Positions 8,387 through 17,340 of a stretch of DNA of 64,000 nucleotides are shown piece by piece. This DNA is from Massilia sp. PDC64. GTDB taxonomy: Bacteria; Pseudomonadota; Gammaproteobacteria; Burkholderiales; Burkholderiaceae_D. Where the stretch lies: positions 496,001 through 560,000 of the forward strand of contig NZ_FMZS01000001.1 in NCBI RefSeq assembly GCF_900101265.1. Direction: 5' to 3'. The number at the start of each line of letters is the position of its first letter. Within the stretch, counting starts at the first letter, position 1. A program made the position numbers and the translations under genes. The notes below the pieces were generated by a model. It ran no database searches. It was not told where the DNA came from and saw nothing but the letters and a program-made list of their open reading frames with translations.

Positions 8387-10033
8387 TCACGCGGCCGCGA
8401 TGCGCCCCTGCCGCGCGGCCGGCACGACGGCCAGCCCGGTCGACGGCCGCGCCGCCTGGGCCTGCGCATCCAGCTTGAAGATGCTGACGAGACGCGCGAG
8501 GTTCGCCGCTTCGTCCTGCAGCGCGGACGCGGCCGCGCCGGCCTGCTCGACGAGCGCCGCGTTCTGCTGCGTCGCTTCGTCCATCTGGCCGATGGCGCGG
8601 TTGACCTGTTCGATGCCGGCGCTCTGCTCCTGGCTCGCCAGGCTGATCTCGGCCATGATGTCCGTCACGCGCTTGACGCTCGTGACGATCTCTTCCATCG
8701 TGCTGCCCGCCTCGTCGACGAGCTTGGCGCCGTCGCCGACCTTCGCGACGGAATCGCTGATCAGGGTCTTGATTTCCTTCGCCGCCGCGGCCGACCGCTG
8801 GGCCAGGCTGCGCACCTCGCCGGCGACGACGGCAAAGCCCCGGCCCTGCTCGCCCGCACGGGCCGCCTCGACGGCCGCGTTCAGCGCGAGGATGTTCGTC
8901 TGGAACGCGATGCCGTCGATCACGCTGATGATCTCCGCGATCTGCTTCGACGAGTCGTTGATCGACGCCATCGTCTGCACGACCTGCGCCACGACGGCGC
9001 CGCCGCGCTGGGCCACGGTCGACGCCGACTCTGCGAGGGTGTTCGCCTGGCGCGCATTGTCCGCGTTCTGGCGCACGGTGCCCGTCAATTCTTCCATCGA
9101 CGACGCCGTCTCTTCCAGCGTGCCGGCCTGGCGCTCGCTGCGCTCGGACAGGTCCTGGTTGCCGGCCGCGATTTCCGTCGATGCATTGGCGATCGTGAGC
9201 GTGCCCGCGCGCACCTGGCTGACGATGTTCACGAGGCTGTCGCGCATGCCCTTCATCGCGTACAGCAGGCTGGAACGGTCGTCGGGACGCGTCTCGATCG
9301 GCACGGACAGGTCGCCGGCCGCGATGGCGCCTGCGATCCCGACGGCGTAGTCCGGCTGGCCGCCCAGCTGGCGCAGCAGGCCGTGGCTGATGAACCAGGC
9401 CGCGGCCGCGCCGGCGGCGGCGGCGACAGCCAGGATCGCGAGCATCCAGGCAAAGAAACTGTGCGACAGCGCGCGCGCCTGCGCGGCCGCGTCGTTGTTC
9501 AGCTTTTCTTCCAGGTCGATGAAGCGGTTGACGCTGGCGAGCCACTCGACGAACGCGGGGCCGGCCTGCTTGTCCAGCAGCGCGGTCGCTTCAGCCGTGT
9601 TGTCGGCCTGGCGCAGCGCGACGAGTTTGGCGATCAGCGGCTGCGTGCGGGCTTCGACGTCCTTGATGGCGGCGAGCGCCTGCTTTTCTTCCGGCCGGAT
9701 GTCGGTACGGGCCGCGAACAACTGGTCGAGCGGCGCGGCCGAGCGCTGGTAGTCGTCGTCCAGCTTCTTGATCAGGTCCATGTGGCGCTGCGCCGTCTCT
9801 CCCGTCGCGGCCAGGACGACGTCGCGGATGGCGATCGAGCGGTCGTGCACGCTGCCGCGGAAATTGATCGCGTAGCGTTGCTTGACGCTGTTGACGTCGT
9901 TGATGTGGATGAGGATGTCGTCGATCTGGCCGACGCGGTGGATGGCGAGGCCGGCCAGCACCGCCATGAGGGCGAGGACGCCGCCGAAGCCGAGCGCCAG
10001 CCGTTTGCCGATCGTGAGTCCAGTGGTTGTCAT
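8387..10033 (-). CDS. Methyl-accepting chemotaxis protein
   Basis: 548 residues from the ATG at 10033 (MTTTGLTIGKRLALGFGG). Order: TM1 (about 12-32), periplasmic four-helix-bundle ligand domain with DRSIAIRDVVLAATGE, TM2 (about 190-212, [23 protein letters not shown]), HAMP, then a full cytoplasmic signalling domain. The hairpin tip reads IDGIAFQTNILALNAAVEAARAGEQGRGFAVVAGEVR, the conserved CheA/CheW contact region. There is no C-terminal CheR-tethering pentapeptide; the tail is Ala/Gln rich. The frame stays open far upstream through the neighbouring peptidase gene, but that extension is not coding. Ligand unknown. No other chemotaxis genes lie nearby, so it is an orphan receptor. Confidence 0.95.
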   Translation of the reverse strand: MTTTGLTIGKRLALGFGGVLALMAVLAGLAIHRVGQIDDILIHINDVNSVKQRYAINFRGSVHDRSIAIRDVVLAATGETAQRHMDLIKKLDDDYQRSAAPLDQLFAARTDIRPEEKQALAAIKDVEARTQPLIAKLVALRQADNTAEATALLDKQAGPAFVEWLASVNRFIDLEEKLNNDAAAQARALSHSFFAWMLAILAVAAAAGAAAAWFISHGLLRQLGGQPDYAVGIAGAIAAGDLSVPIETRPDDRSSLLYAMKGMRDSLVNIVSQVRAGTLTIANASTEIAAGNQDLSERSERQAGTLEETASSMEELTGTVRQNADNARQANTLAESASTVAQRGGAVVAQVVQTMASINDSSKQIAEIISVIDGIAFQTNILALNAAVEAARAGEQGRGFAVVAGEVRSLAQRSAAAAKEIKTLISDSVAKVGDGAKLVDEAGSTMEEIVTSVKRVTDIMAEISLASQEQSAGIEQVNRAIGQMDEATQQNAALVEQAGAAASALQDEAANLARLVSIFKLDAQAQAARPSTGLAVVPAARQGRIAAA

Positions 10034-10119
10034 TGTGTGCTCGCGTGATGGGATCGGAATGAATATTTCCAATAGGAAACGATTCCAAATATAGCACACA
10101 AATGCCAAATTTGATGCTG

Positions 10120-10145
10120 AGGCAGGTCCAAGACCTGCCTTTTTA
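10120..10145 (+). terminator. Hairpin with plus-strand T tract between the chemoreceptor and M49 genes
   Basis: AGGCAGGTC (10120-10128) pairs perfectly with GACCTGCCT (10132-10140), followed by TTTTT on the plus strand. Both flanking genes are on the minus strand, and the stem has no U tract in that direction. Either it stops antisense transcription or it ends the M49 message without a canonical U tract. Confidence 0.55.
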
Positions 10146-10164
10146 CATGGATTTACTGCCGAAA

Positions 10165-11874
10165 TCAGTGCCCCGGCACCAACTTCGCCGCCGTCACGAA
10201 TGCCGGCCGGATATCGTTGGGCACGGCCTTCATCTTGTCCAGCGCCTTCTGCACGTCCGGACGGATGACGACGTAGCGCTTCATGAGATCCTGCGCGCGC
10301 GCATAATCGCCCGTCGCCTCGATCGTCAGGAACTCGCGGTCCAGGTCCGCCACCGCGCCCTTGATCTTCGCAAAGTCGACGGAGAACGTGCCGTCGCCGT
10401 GCGACACGAAGCCGCCCTTGTCGAGCAGGTAGTTCATCTGGATGGCCATGCCGCGCGCGTGCGAATCCGTCAGGCCGAAGTGCAGCGTGCGGAACGCGGA
10501 CGCGAGATACGTGTTGTACAGCTTGCGCTCGGCCGCCGCGCCCTGCCCCAGCGACTCTTTCAGCTGGCCCTTGTCCATCATGTACGTCAGCGCCCACAGG
10601 CCCGTGACGTCGGCCTTCGCTTCCTCGATGGTCGAGTAGGCATCCTTCAGGTCCTGGCGCGGCGTGGACGGCTGGCCGTTCTGCGTCGTCGCGTGCGGGC
10701 CCAGGCCGTGCATGATCTCGTGCGCGAGGATGTGCGTGAAGAACGAATCGAAATCGAGGTCTTTCTGGTCGGCGGGGCGCAGCACGAGCTTCGAGATCGG
10801 TGTCAGGGTCGCCTCGAACTTGGCTTCCTGGACGTTCTTCAGCATCACGCGCTTGGAACCGCGCTGGCGGATGATGCGCTCGTCGTTCGGCAGGTTGTAG
10901 GCGGCCGTCTGCACGCCCATGTTGCCGTCGCCGGCGCCGTAGACCTGGTTCACGACGACCATCGGCGCGATCGCCCCGACCTTCGGATTGCGGTACTTCG
11001 GATCGAGCGGCAGGTTGTTTTCCAACTCCTGCATGTGCTTGCCGAAGAAGTTCAGCTTCTCCGTCTCCTTCTCGTCGCGCACGTTCACGTACGCCTCGAA
11101 CGCGGCCTTGTAGCCGAACAGCTCGTCGTTGTACGTCTCGTACGGGCCGATGGTGACGTCGACCGGAGAGTCGAGGTCCATCCACGCGAAGTCGGAGGCG
11201 AGGTAGTCGTTCGACAGGAACGCGTCGGCGCGCAGGTTCAGGAATTTTTTCAGCGACGCGTTGTCGGTGGCGTTCGCCGCCTCCTTCAGCAGCTTCGACA
11301 GCTTCTGCAGTTCGTTGCGGTACTCGTCCGAGTATTTCACGATGGTGAATTTGCCGGCTTTGTCCTTGCGGATCACCGTGAAGAACCACTGCGCCTGTTC
11401 CTTGTCGGCCGGCGGCAGGCCGTTCATCCACGTTTCCAGTTCCTGCTTGGTCGCCCCTTCCGGATAAAAGTTGGCGCCGGCCGGCTTCTCGGACGGGATC
11501 TTGATGCCCGCATACTCCGCCGGCATGAAGGACCCGTTGCCGTCGATGATGGACCACGGCCCCTTGTTGAGCCAGAAGTAGTCGCGGCGTGCCTTGCCCA
11601 GCGGCGTCGTGTCCTTTTGCAGCGCGGCCCACAGCGCCTCGTTGCCGGACCAGCGCTGGCGCAGCTGCAGGGTGTCGACGATCTTCGCCGCTTCGATCAG
11701 CTTGGCGATGGCGACGCGGTCGCCGGCGGACAGCTTCGCCGTGTCGGCCGTCAGGTCGACGGGGGCGAAGCGCTTGGCCATCGTCTGCAATTGCGGCGCG
11801 GTGGCGGGGGCGGCGTGGACGGTGGCGCACAGGGTCGCTGCGGCCAGGGCCAGGGGGGCGAGGAGGTGCTTCAT
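10165..11874 (-). CDS. Periplasmic M49-type (dipeptidyl peptidase III-like) metallopeptidase
   Basis: 569 residues from the ATG at 11874, chosen because MKHLLAPLALAAATLCATVHAA is a signal peptide. The zinc site is HEIMH at about residues 385-389 (context THILAHEIMHGLGPH), with a downstream Glu in STIEEAKADVTGLWAL. The sequence YAGIKIP...YFWLNKGPWSIIDGNGSF and the overall length fit bacterial M49 relatives. Classic M49 enzymes have a six-residue HExxGH motif; this one has the five-residue HExxH form reported for some bacterial members. Expected to cleave peptides in the periplasm. Probably monocistronic. Confidence 0.8.
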   Translation of the reverse strand: MKHLLAPLALAAATLCATVHAAPATAPQLQTMAKRFAPVDLTADTAKLSAGDRVAIAKLIEAAKIVDTLQLRQRWSGNEALWAALQKDTTPLGKARRDYFWLNKGPWSIIDGNGSFMPAEYAGIKIPSEKPAGANFYPEGATKQELETWMNGLPPADKEQAQWFFTVIRKDKAGKFTIVKYSDEYRNELQKLSKLLKEAANATDNASLKKFLNLRADAFLSNDYLASDFAWMDLDSPVDVTIGPYETYNDELFGYKAAFEAYVNVRDEKETEKLNFFGKHMQELENNLPLDPKYRNPKVGAIAPMVVVNQVYGAGDGNMGVQTAAYNLPNDERIIRQRGSKRVMLKNVQEAKFEATLTPISKLVLRPADQKDLDFDSFFTHILAHEIMHGLGPHATTQNGQPSTPRQDLKDAYSTIEEAKADVTGLWALTYMMDKGQLKESLGQGAAAERKLYNTYLASAFRTLHFGLTDSHARGMAIQMNYLLDKGGFVSHGDGTFSVDFAKIKGAVADLDREFLTIEATGDYARAQDLMKRYVVIRPDVQKALDKMKAVPNDIRPAFVTAAKLVPGH

Positions 11875-11937
11875 CGGGGTCCCTTGTGAGGTTGACAATC
11901 CTCGGATTGTAATCCTCTTCAGGGACCCGTTGAACAA

Positions 11938-13392
11938 TCAGCGCGACGCGACAGTCGCTTCCGCTTGACCCTGCGTCCAGCCGCCACCCAGCGCGCGCGC
12001 CACCGACACGGCAGCCAGCAAGCGCTGCGTGCGGATCTGCGCCGCGGCGCGGTCGGCCGCCAGCGCGGAACGCTGGGCATCGGTGACGTCCAGGTACGTG
12101 GACACGCCGCGGTCGAAGCGGGCCTGCGCCACCTGCACGGCGCGCGCGGCGGCCTGCTGCGCCTGCACCTGCACGTCGCCCTGCTTCTGACGCTGCTGCA
12201 CGTCCGACAGCGCATCTTCCACTTCGCGCAGCGCCGTCAGCAGGCGGCCTTCGTGGTTCGCGACGGCTTCGTCGTAGCGCGCCCTGGCCAGCTTCACGTT
12301 GGCTTCGATGCGGCCGCCCTCGAAGATCGGGAGCGACAGTGCCAGCGGCCCGAACGAGAACTGGCGCGCGCTGCCCTTGGTGAGATTGCTCAGCGTCTCG
12401 GACGCATAGCCGAAGTTACCCGTCAGCGAGACGCTCGGATAGTACGCGCCCTCGGCCACGCCCACCTGCGCATTGAAGGCCTTCAGGGTGGCGACGCTGG
12501 CGGCGAGGTCCGGACGCTGGCCCAGCAGGCTCGCCGGCAGGCCGACGGGGATCGCGGGCGGCTGCGGCAGCGCGGTGCCCGAGGCCGGCGTCACGACCGG
12601 CTGGCTCGGCGACGCGCCCACCAGCACGGCCAGCGCGTGTTCCAGCGTGTTGCGCTGGCGCTGGGCTTCCTGGATGTCGGCTTCGGCGTTGGCGCGCTCG
12701 ATGCGGGTGCGCGAGACGTCCAGTTCGTTCGACAGGCCCGCGTTGAAGCGCGCCTCGATCAGCTGCTGCGACTCGCGGCGCGTGGCCAGCGCATCGTTCA
12801 GGATGGCGATGTCCGCGTCGAGGCCGCGCAGCTGCCAGTACGTCGTCGCGACCTGGCCGGACAGCATCAGCATGACGCCGTCGCGGTCGTCCTGGGCGGC
12901 CAGCGCCTGGGCGTCGGCCGCTTCCACGGCGCGGCGCACGCGGCCCCACAGGTCGAGCTCGTACGAGAAATTGGCGCCGACGGTGAACTCGTTGCCCTTG
13001 ATCGACTGGTGGCCGAACGTCGCGCCCATCGGGCTTTCGGCCGAGGTGCGCGTGTTCGACACGCCGGCGGACACGCCCACGGTCGGCAGCTGGCTGGCAC
13101 GCGTGACGCCCAGCTGCGCCTGCGCCTGCACGAGGCGCTGCGCGGCGGCGCGGACGTTCGGGTTGTCGCGCAGGGCGCGTTCTTCCAGCTGGTTCAGGGT
13201 CGCATCACCGAACACGGTCCACCAGGCGGCAGGCAGGCGTGCCGCCTGGTCCTGGGGCTCGGCCGCCGCGTGGCGGTAAGCCGGCGTATCGATGCCTTGC
13301 GGCGCCACGAAATCCTTGCCGACGGTACCGCAGGCGGACAGCAACGCAGCCACGGCCAGGGCGACGGCAGATTTGATATAAACAGTTTTCAT
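11938..13392 (-). CDS. Outer-membrane efflux lipoprotein (NodT/OprM family) of the MFS tripartite pump
   Basis: 484 residues with a lipoprotein signal and lipobox (ALLSACGTVG). Two OEP repeats are visible, with ERALRDNPNVRAAAQRLVQAQAQLG at about 85-110 and a C-terminal ALREVEDALSDVQQRQKQG/ARFDRGVSTYLDVTDAQR segment typical of OMF channels. It is the last gene of a three-gene minus-strand cluster (adaptor, MFS permease, channel). The gap to the permease gene is 20 nt. It forms the outer-membrane exit duct. Confidence 0.94.
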   Translation of the reverse strand: MKTVYIKSAVALAVAALLSACGTVGKDFVAPQGIDTPAYRHAAAEPQDQAARLPAAWWTVFGDATLNQLEERALRDNPNVRAAAQRLVQAQAQLGVTRASQLPTVGVSAGVSNTRTSAESPMGATFGHQSIKGNEFTVGANFSYELDLWGRVRRAVEAADAQALAAQDDRDGVMLMLSGQVATTYWQLRGLDADIAILNDALATRRESQQLIEARFNAGLSNELDVSRTRIERANAEADIQEAQRQRNTLEHALAVLVGASPSQPVVTPASGTALPQPPAIPVGLPASLLGQRPDLAASVATLKAFNAQVGVAEGAYYPSVSLTGNFGYASETLSNLTKGSARQFSFGPLALSLPIFEGGRIEANVKLARARYDEAVANHEGRLLTALREVEDALSDVQQRQKQGDVQVQAQQAAARAVQVAQARFDRGVSTYLDVTDAQRSALAADRAAAQIRTQRLLAAVSVARALGGGWTQGQAEATVASR

Positions 13393-13412
13393 ACTTTATC
13401 CATGTATTGGGT

Positions 13413-15023
13413 TCAGTGGCCACCGCCACCGCCGCCGCTGGGCGACTTGAGCTTGTCCGAGAACCACAGCGGGATGATCGCGACGAGCAGGATCATGCCG
13501 ACGATGAAGAAGCCGTCGTTGTAGGCCATCACGAACGATTCGCGCCGCACGATGCGGTCGATGGCGGCGATGGCCTGCTGGGCCGCCGTCGCCGGGTCGA
13601 AGCCCTTGGCGAGGAACGATTGCGTCAGCGCGTCGAGGCGGGCCTGCGTGGCGCTCGATACGAGCGAGACCGACTCGCCCAGGCGCTCCGAGTGGAAGTG
13701 CTCGCGGTTCGTGAGGGCCGTCGCCAGGAGCGCGATGCCCACCGAGCCGCCCAGGTTGCGGGTCATGTTGAACAGGCTCGAGGCCGACGTCATGTCCTTC
13801 GGCGGGATGCCGGCCATGGCGAAGTTCGACAGGGTCAGCATCACGAACGGCTGGCCCAGCGCGCGGATGATCTGCGAGAGCATCAGCTGGTCGTAGCCCG
13901 TGCTCGCGTCCATGTACGCATTCATCAGGCACGAGATGCCGAACAGCCCGAGGCCGAACGAGCACAGGATGCGGTTGTCGATCTTCTGCGACAGGCGCGC
14001 GACGAACGGCATCACGAACAGCTGCGGCAGGCCGACCCACGCGATCACTTCGCCGATCTGCATCGGCGAGTAGCCCGCGATCTGGCCCAGGAACAGCGGC
14101 AGCAGGAACGACGAGCCGTACAGGCCCATGCCGATCACCGCGGACAGCACGGTCGCGACGAGGAAGTTGCGCTGGCCGTACAGGCGCAGGTTGACGAACG
14201 GCTCCGGCCGCGAAAAGCCGATCACGACCCAGCCGAGGATGCCGATGAGCGCCAGCGCGGCGAAGGTCACGATGAAGCTGGACTCGAACCAGTCCTTCGA
14301 GTTGCCCTCTTCCAGGAAGATCGTCAGGCTCGCGAGACCCGTCGCCATGAAGGCGATGCCGAGCCAGTCGGCCTTGACCAGCGCCTGCAGGTTCATGGGC
14401 TCGCGGTCGATGCCCCAGTACATGCCGGCGATGAGCAGCACGCCCGGCACCCAGTTGATGTAGAAGATCGACGGCCAGCCGTACAACTCCGTCAGGTAGC
14501 CGCCCAGCGTGGGGCCCATCGCGGGCGCCAGCGTGGCGGTCAGGCCGAACATGGCCATGCCGACGGCGCGCTTGGCCGGGGGCAGGCGCGTCATCACGAG
14601 GGTCATCGCCATCGGGATCAGCGCGCCGCCCGTAAAACCCTGCATCATGCGGAACACGATCATGCTGGACAGGCTCCAGGCCGCGCCGCACATCGTGGAA
14701 AACGCGAGGAACAGCGCCGTCGTGAGCATCAGGTAGCGGCGCTGGCCGAGGGCGCGCACGAACAGCGCCGTCATCGGGATCACCACGATCTCGGCGCACA
14801 GGTAGGCGGTCGAGATCCACGAGCCCTCTTCCTGCGTGGCCGACAGGGTACCGAGGATGTCGCGCAGCGAAGAGTTGGTGATCTGGATGTCGAGCACCGC
14901 CATGAAGGCGCCGAGCATGCCGGCCAGCACCGCGATCCAGGTGCGCGCGTCGATGCGCGCACCGTTGGCCGGGGCCCCCGGCGGCGCGTTCGGCGCCATC
15001 GGTTTGGTGATCGTCGTGGACAT
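13413..15023 (-). CDS. emrB: DHA2-family MFS drug exporter (EmrB type)
   Basis: 536 residues with 14 predicted transmembrane segments, as expected for DHA2. Motifs include LDIQITNSSLRDILGTLSAT in TM1, STAYLCAEIVVIPMTALFVRALGQRRY, and MTLVMTRLPPAKRAVGMAMFGLTATLAPAMGPTLGGYL (motif C region, antiporter signature). A poly-Gly SGGGGGGH tail ends the protein. Lies between the HlyD-type adaptor and the outer-membrane channel, all on the minus strand with short gaps. Substrate range is unknown; homologues export hydrophobic drugs and phenolics by proton antiport. Confidence 0.94.
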   Translation of the reverse strand: MSTTITKPMAPNAPPGAPANGARIDARTWIAVLAGMLGAFMAVLDIQITNSSLRDILGTLSATQEEGSWISTAYLCAEIVVIPMTALFVRALGQRRYLMLTTALFLAFSTMCGAAWSLSSMIVFRMMQGFTGGALIPMAMTLVMTRLPPAKRAVGMAMFGLTATLAPAMGPTLGGYLTELYGWPSIFYINWVPGVLLIAGMYWGIDREPMNLQALVKADWLGIAFMATGLASLTIFLEEGNSKDWFESSFIVTFAALALIGILGWVVIGFSRPEPFVNLRLYGQRNFLVATVLSAVIGMGLYGSSFLLPLFLGQIAGYSPMQIGEVIAWVGLPQLFVMPFVARLSQKIDNRILCSFGLGLFGISCLMNAYMDASTGYDQLMLSQIIRALGQPFVMLTLSNFAMAGIPPKDMTSASSLFNMTRNLGGSVGIALLATALTNREHFHSERLGESVSLVSSATQARLDALTQSFLAKGFDPATAAQQAIAAIDRIVRRESFVMAYNDGFFIVGMILLVAIIPLWFSDKLKSPSGGGGGGH

Positions 15024-15037
15024 GATGCTTCCCTGTG

Positions 15038-16171
15038 TTATTTAGCGGCGGCGGTCTTCTGGCGCAGGTCGATCTCGACGACGGTCGACATGCCCGGCAC
15101 GAGGCGGCCCGCGTACTTCCTGAGGTCTTCCGGCGCGAACGTGATCTTCACGGGCACGCGCTGGACGATCTTGGTGAAGTTGCCGGTCGCGTTATCGGCC
15201 GGCAGCAGTGCGAACTGGTTGCCCGACGCCGGCGCGAAGCTGTCCACGCGGCCGACCAGTTCGTGCTTCGGCAGCGCATCCACTTCGATGTTGACCTGCT
15301 GGCCCGGCACGATGCCCGGCAGCTGGGTTTCCTTGAAGTTGGCGACGATCCACACGTCGTCCTGCACGATGGCGGCCAGTTGCTGGCCCGGCTGCACGCG
15401 CGCGCCGACTTCCACGCTGCGCTTGCCGATGCGGCCGGAGACCGGCGACACGATGCGGTTGTAGCCGAGCTGCTGCTGGGCGTCCTTCAACTGCGCCTGC
15501 AGCACTTTGACCTGCGCCTTGAGCACGTCGCGGGCCGACGTGGCGGCGGCGATCTGGGCCTGGGCGGCGCTGGCATTGTCGCGGCGTGCCGTGACGTCGG
15601 CCGTGGCGCTCGCGCGGGCGGCGGTGGCGGCATCGACTTCGGCTTTCGAGACGGCCTTCATCTGGCTGTTGTACAGCTGGCCATAACGCTCGGCGTCCTG
15701 TTTGGCGCGCACGAGGTTGGCCTGGGCCTGCACGACCTGGGCCTGCGCGGCCGAAGCCTGGGCCTTGGCCTGCTGGATGGCGGCGTCGGCCTGCACGATC
15801 TGCTGCTGCACGCTGGCGATCTGGGCCTGGATCTGCTCGACCTTCACGCCCTGGTCGGCCGGGTCCAGCTCGGCCAGCACGTCGCCGGCCTTGACGATCT
15901 GGTTATCGTCGAACAGCACCTTCGTCACGACACCCGGGATGCGCGACGACACCGGGTGCACGTGGCCCGTGACGTAGGCATTCTCGGTCTCGACGAAGTA
16001 ATGGCTGCGGTACCACATGCGGCCACCGGCGGCCAGCGCCGCGGCGGCGATCAGGCCCACCACGATCAGCACGCGCTTCGGAGGCCCTTTGGCGGCGTTG
16101 GCCGGGTTGGCACCGGCCGGCGGGACGGCGGCGGCCGGCTTTTGGTCGACCGAGGTTTGCGTATCAGGCAT
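15038..16171 (-). CDS. emrA: Membrane-fusion adaptor (EmrA/HlyD family)
   Basis: 377 residues. A cytoplasmic N-terminus is followed by one TM helix (RVLIVVGLIAAAALAAGGRMW, about 33-53). The biotinyl-lipoyl half (ENAYVTGHVHPVSSRIPGVVTKVLFDDNQIVKAGDVLAELD) comes next, then a long Ala/Gln coiled coil and the second lipoyl half (YNRIVSPVSGRIGKRSVEVGARVQPGQQL). It is the first gene of the adaptor-permease-channel cluster, with 14 nt to emrB. It is divergent from a TetR regulator across about 100 bp that contain repeated AATGAAA half-sites. Confidence 0.94.
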   Translation of the reverse strand: MPDTQTSVDQKPAAAVPPAGANPANAAKGPPKRVLIVVGLIAAAALAAGGRMWYRSHYFVETENAYVTGHVHPVSSRIPGVVTKVLFDDNQIVKAGDVLAELDPADQGVKVEQIQAQIASVQQQIVQADAAIQQAKAQASAAQAQVVQAQANLVRAKQDAERYGQLYNSQMKAVSKAEVDAATAARASATADVTARRDNASAAQAQIAAATSARDVLKAQVKVLQAQLKDAQQQLGYNRIVSPVSGRIGKRSVEVGARVQPGQQLAAIVQDDVWIVANFKETQLPGIVPGQQVNIEVDALPKHELVGRVDSFAPASGNQFALLPADNATGNFTKIVQRVPVKITFAPEDLRKYAGRLVPGMSTVVEIDLRQKTAAAK

Positions 16172-16185
16172 GTGAAACTCCGAAA

Positions 16186-16257
16186 AATGAAATTAGTCCA
16201 TCGCATTATTCGACAAGTTTTTGCCAAAGTCAAGAAATGAAACGGTTGCATTTCATT
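16186..16257. promoter_or_regulatory. Candidate TetR operators in the emrA/tetR divergent promoter
   Basis: A perfect inverted repeat AATGAAA-N8-TTTCATT lies at 16236-16257, just upstream of the regulator start, and a further AATGAAATT half-site is at 16186-16194. The arrangement between divergent pump and regulator genes is typical of TetR autoregulation. Binding is inferred. Confidence 0.5.
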
Positions 16258-16272
16258 AGAGATTCCACTAGC

Positions 16273-16947
16273 ATGGAGCCCATGGACAAACATATGCATG
16301 ACGCATCCGAATGCCCCGGCAAGGGCGCGGGCCGACCGAAGGCCGCCGACGTCGAGGCGCGCACGCAGGAGTTGCTGCATATCGCCGGCACCCTGTTCCT
16401 CAAGAACGGCTATACGAAGACGAGCCTCGAATCGATCGCCCGCGCGGCGCACGTGGCGGTACGGACAATCTACGTGAAATTCGGCGGCAAGGAGGGCCTG
16501 TTGGCCGCGGTGCTGGCGAACAAGCGCCACCGCTTCTTCCGCAGCCAGCCGATGGAGACGGACACCCGCCCCCTGCGCGAGATCGTGGACGACTTCGCGC
16601 ACCAGATGTACGCCCTGATCACGTCGCAGGAAGCGATCGACCTGCAGCGCGTCGTGCTGGCCGAGGCGCCGACGAACCCGGAACTGGCCGAGGCCTTCTG
16701 GAACAGCGGTCCGCGCATGACGCGCGAGATGCTGGGCCGCTTCTTCGCCCGCCCGGACATCCGCGCCCAGATGCGCCCCGACCTGCCGTTCGACCTGCTG
16801 CCCTGCCACCTGATGAGCACCATCACGGGCGAACTGGTCATGAACCTCATGCGCCCGCACCACGTCGTCGACCCGGAAAAAGCGAAGCGCGACCTGGAAG
16901 GCCGGCTCGAATTGTTCTATTACAGCATCTTGCCTCCGAAAACTTGA
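16273..16947 (+). CDS. TetR-family repressor, probable regulator of the divergent MFS pump
   Basis: About 224 residues from the ATG at 16273; the ATG at 16282 is equally possible, and a start at 16237 would lie inside the inverted repeat. The N-terminal helix-turn-helix reads LFLKNGYTKTSLESIARAAHVAVRTIYVKFGGKEGLLAAVL. The C-terminus resembles a TetR_C domain of the AefR-like type (VVLAEAPTNPELAEAFWNSGP). It is divergent from emrA and so likely represses the pump and itself until a pump substrate binds. Confidence 0.92.
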   Translation: MEPMDKHMHDASECPGKGAGRPKAADVEARTQELLHIAGTLFLKNGYTKTSLESIARAAHVAVRTIYVKFGGKEGLLAAVLANKRHRFFRSQPMETDTRPLREIVDDFAHQMYALITSQEAIDLQRVVLAEAPTNPELAEAFWNSGPRMTREMLGRFFARPDIRAQMRPDLPFDLLPCHLMSTITGELVMNLMRPHHVVDPEKAKRDLEGRLELFYYSILPPKT

Positions 16948-17032
16948 TTCTCTTTGGCAATGCCAATGTGCGTCATCGCACCGACCCGATCGGTGGGAAC
17001 GGCATAGCCTGTGGTCTTTGAAGGAGGATGTC

Positions 17033-17083
17033 ATGAACAAAACAAATACGAAGACGGCAGTTCGCCGCAAGGAGGGTGCATGA
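17033..17083 (+). CDS. Possible 16-residue leader peptide coupled to the next ORF
   Basis: ATG at 17033 is preceded by a strong ribosome-binding site (AAGGAGGATGTC). It encodes MNKTNTKTAVRRKEGA, and its TGA overlaps the ATG of the following 61-codon gene as ATGA (17080-17083). Its last codons contain the AAGGAGGG ribosome-binding site of that gene. The overlap suggests translational coupling. It is very short, so it may be fortuitous. Confidence 0.35.
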   Translation: MNKTNTKTAVRRKEGA

Positions 17084-17265
17084 GCAAGTCGTCCCGTTAT
17101 GAATGGCGCGACCAGCAGGCCGCGCTGCACGAGCGCATGAAGGGCTTCCTCGCCAACCCGAGCAACGAACAGCTCGAGGCCGTCGTCGCCGAGATGCGCG
17201 CGTATGCGGATGCCGCACAGAGCGGCAGTATCGAGATTCCGCAACGGTGGACCGCTTACAGTTGA
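17080..17265 (+). CDS. Small hypothetical protein
   Basis: 61 residues (MSKSSRYEWRDQQAALHERM...). The start at 17080 has a near-perfect ribosome-binding site (AAGGAGGG, 5 nt spacing). The product is soluble, mostly helical and mildly acidic with no Cys. It contains HERMKGFLANPSNEQLEAVVAEMRAYADAA and ends IPQRWTAYS. No family was recognised. It is followed within 30 nt by a strong Rho-independent terminator, so it forms a short independent unit with the upstream 16-codon ORF. Confidence 0.7.
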   Translation: MSKSSRYEWRDQQAALHERMKGFLANPSNEQLEAVVAEMRAYADAAQSGSIEIPQRWTAYS

Positions 17266-17290
17266 CCTGAAGCCCAGGCTCGATCACTCA

Positions 17291-17333
17291 TCGGCAGGCA
17301 AACGCTCGCGGCGTTTCCTGCCGATTTTCTTTT
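17291..17333 (+). terminator. Rho-independent terminator
   Basis: TCGGCAGG (17291-17298) pairs with CCTGCCGA (17317-17324) and AAACGC (17300-17305) with GCGTTT (17311-17316), around a 5-nt loop and a single C bulge. TTTTCTTTT follows. Confidence 0.92.
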
Positions 17334-17340
17334 GCCTCAT

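Noticed and set aside
8387..11830. A single 1147-codon minus-strand frame covering the chemoreceptor and the M49 region
   Set aside because: Only the part from 10033 downward is the chemoreceptor. The upstream extension is an out-of-frame reading of the M49 gene.
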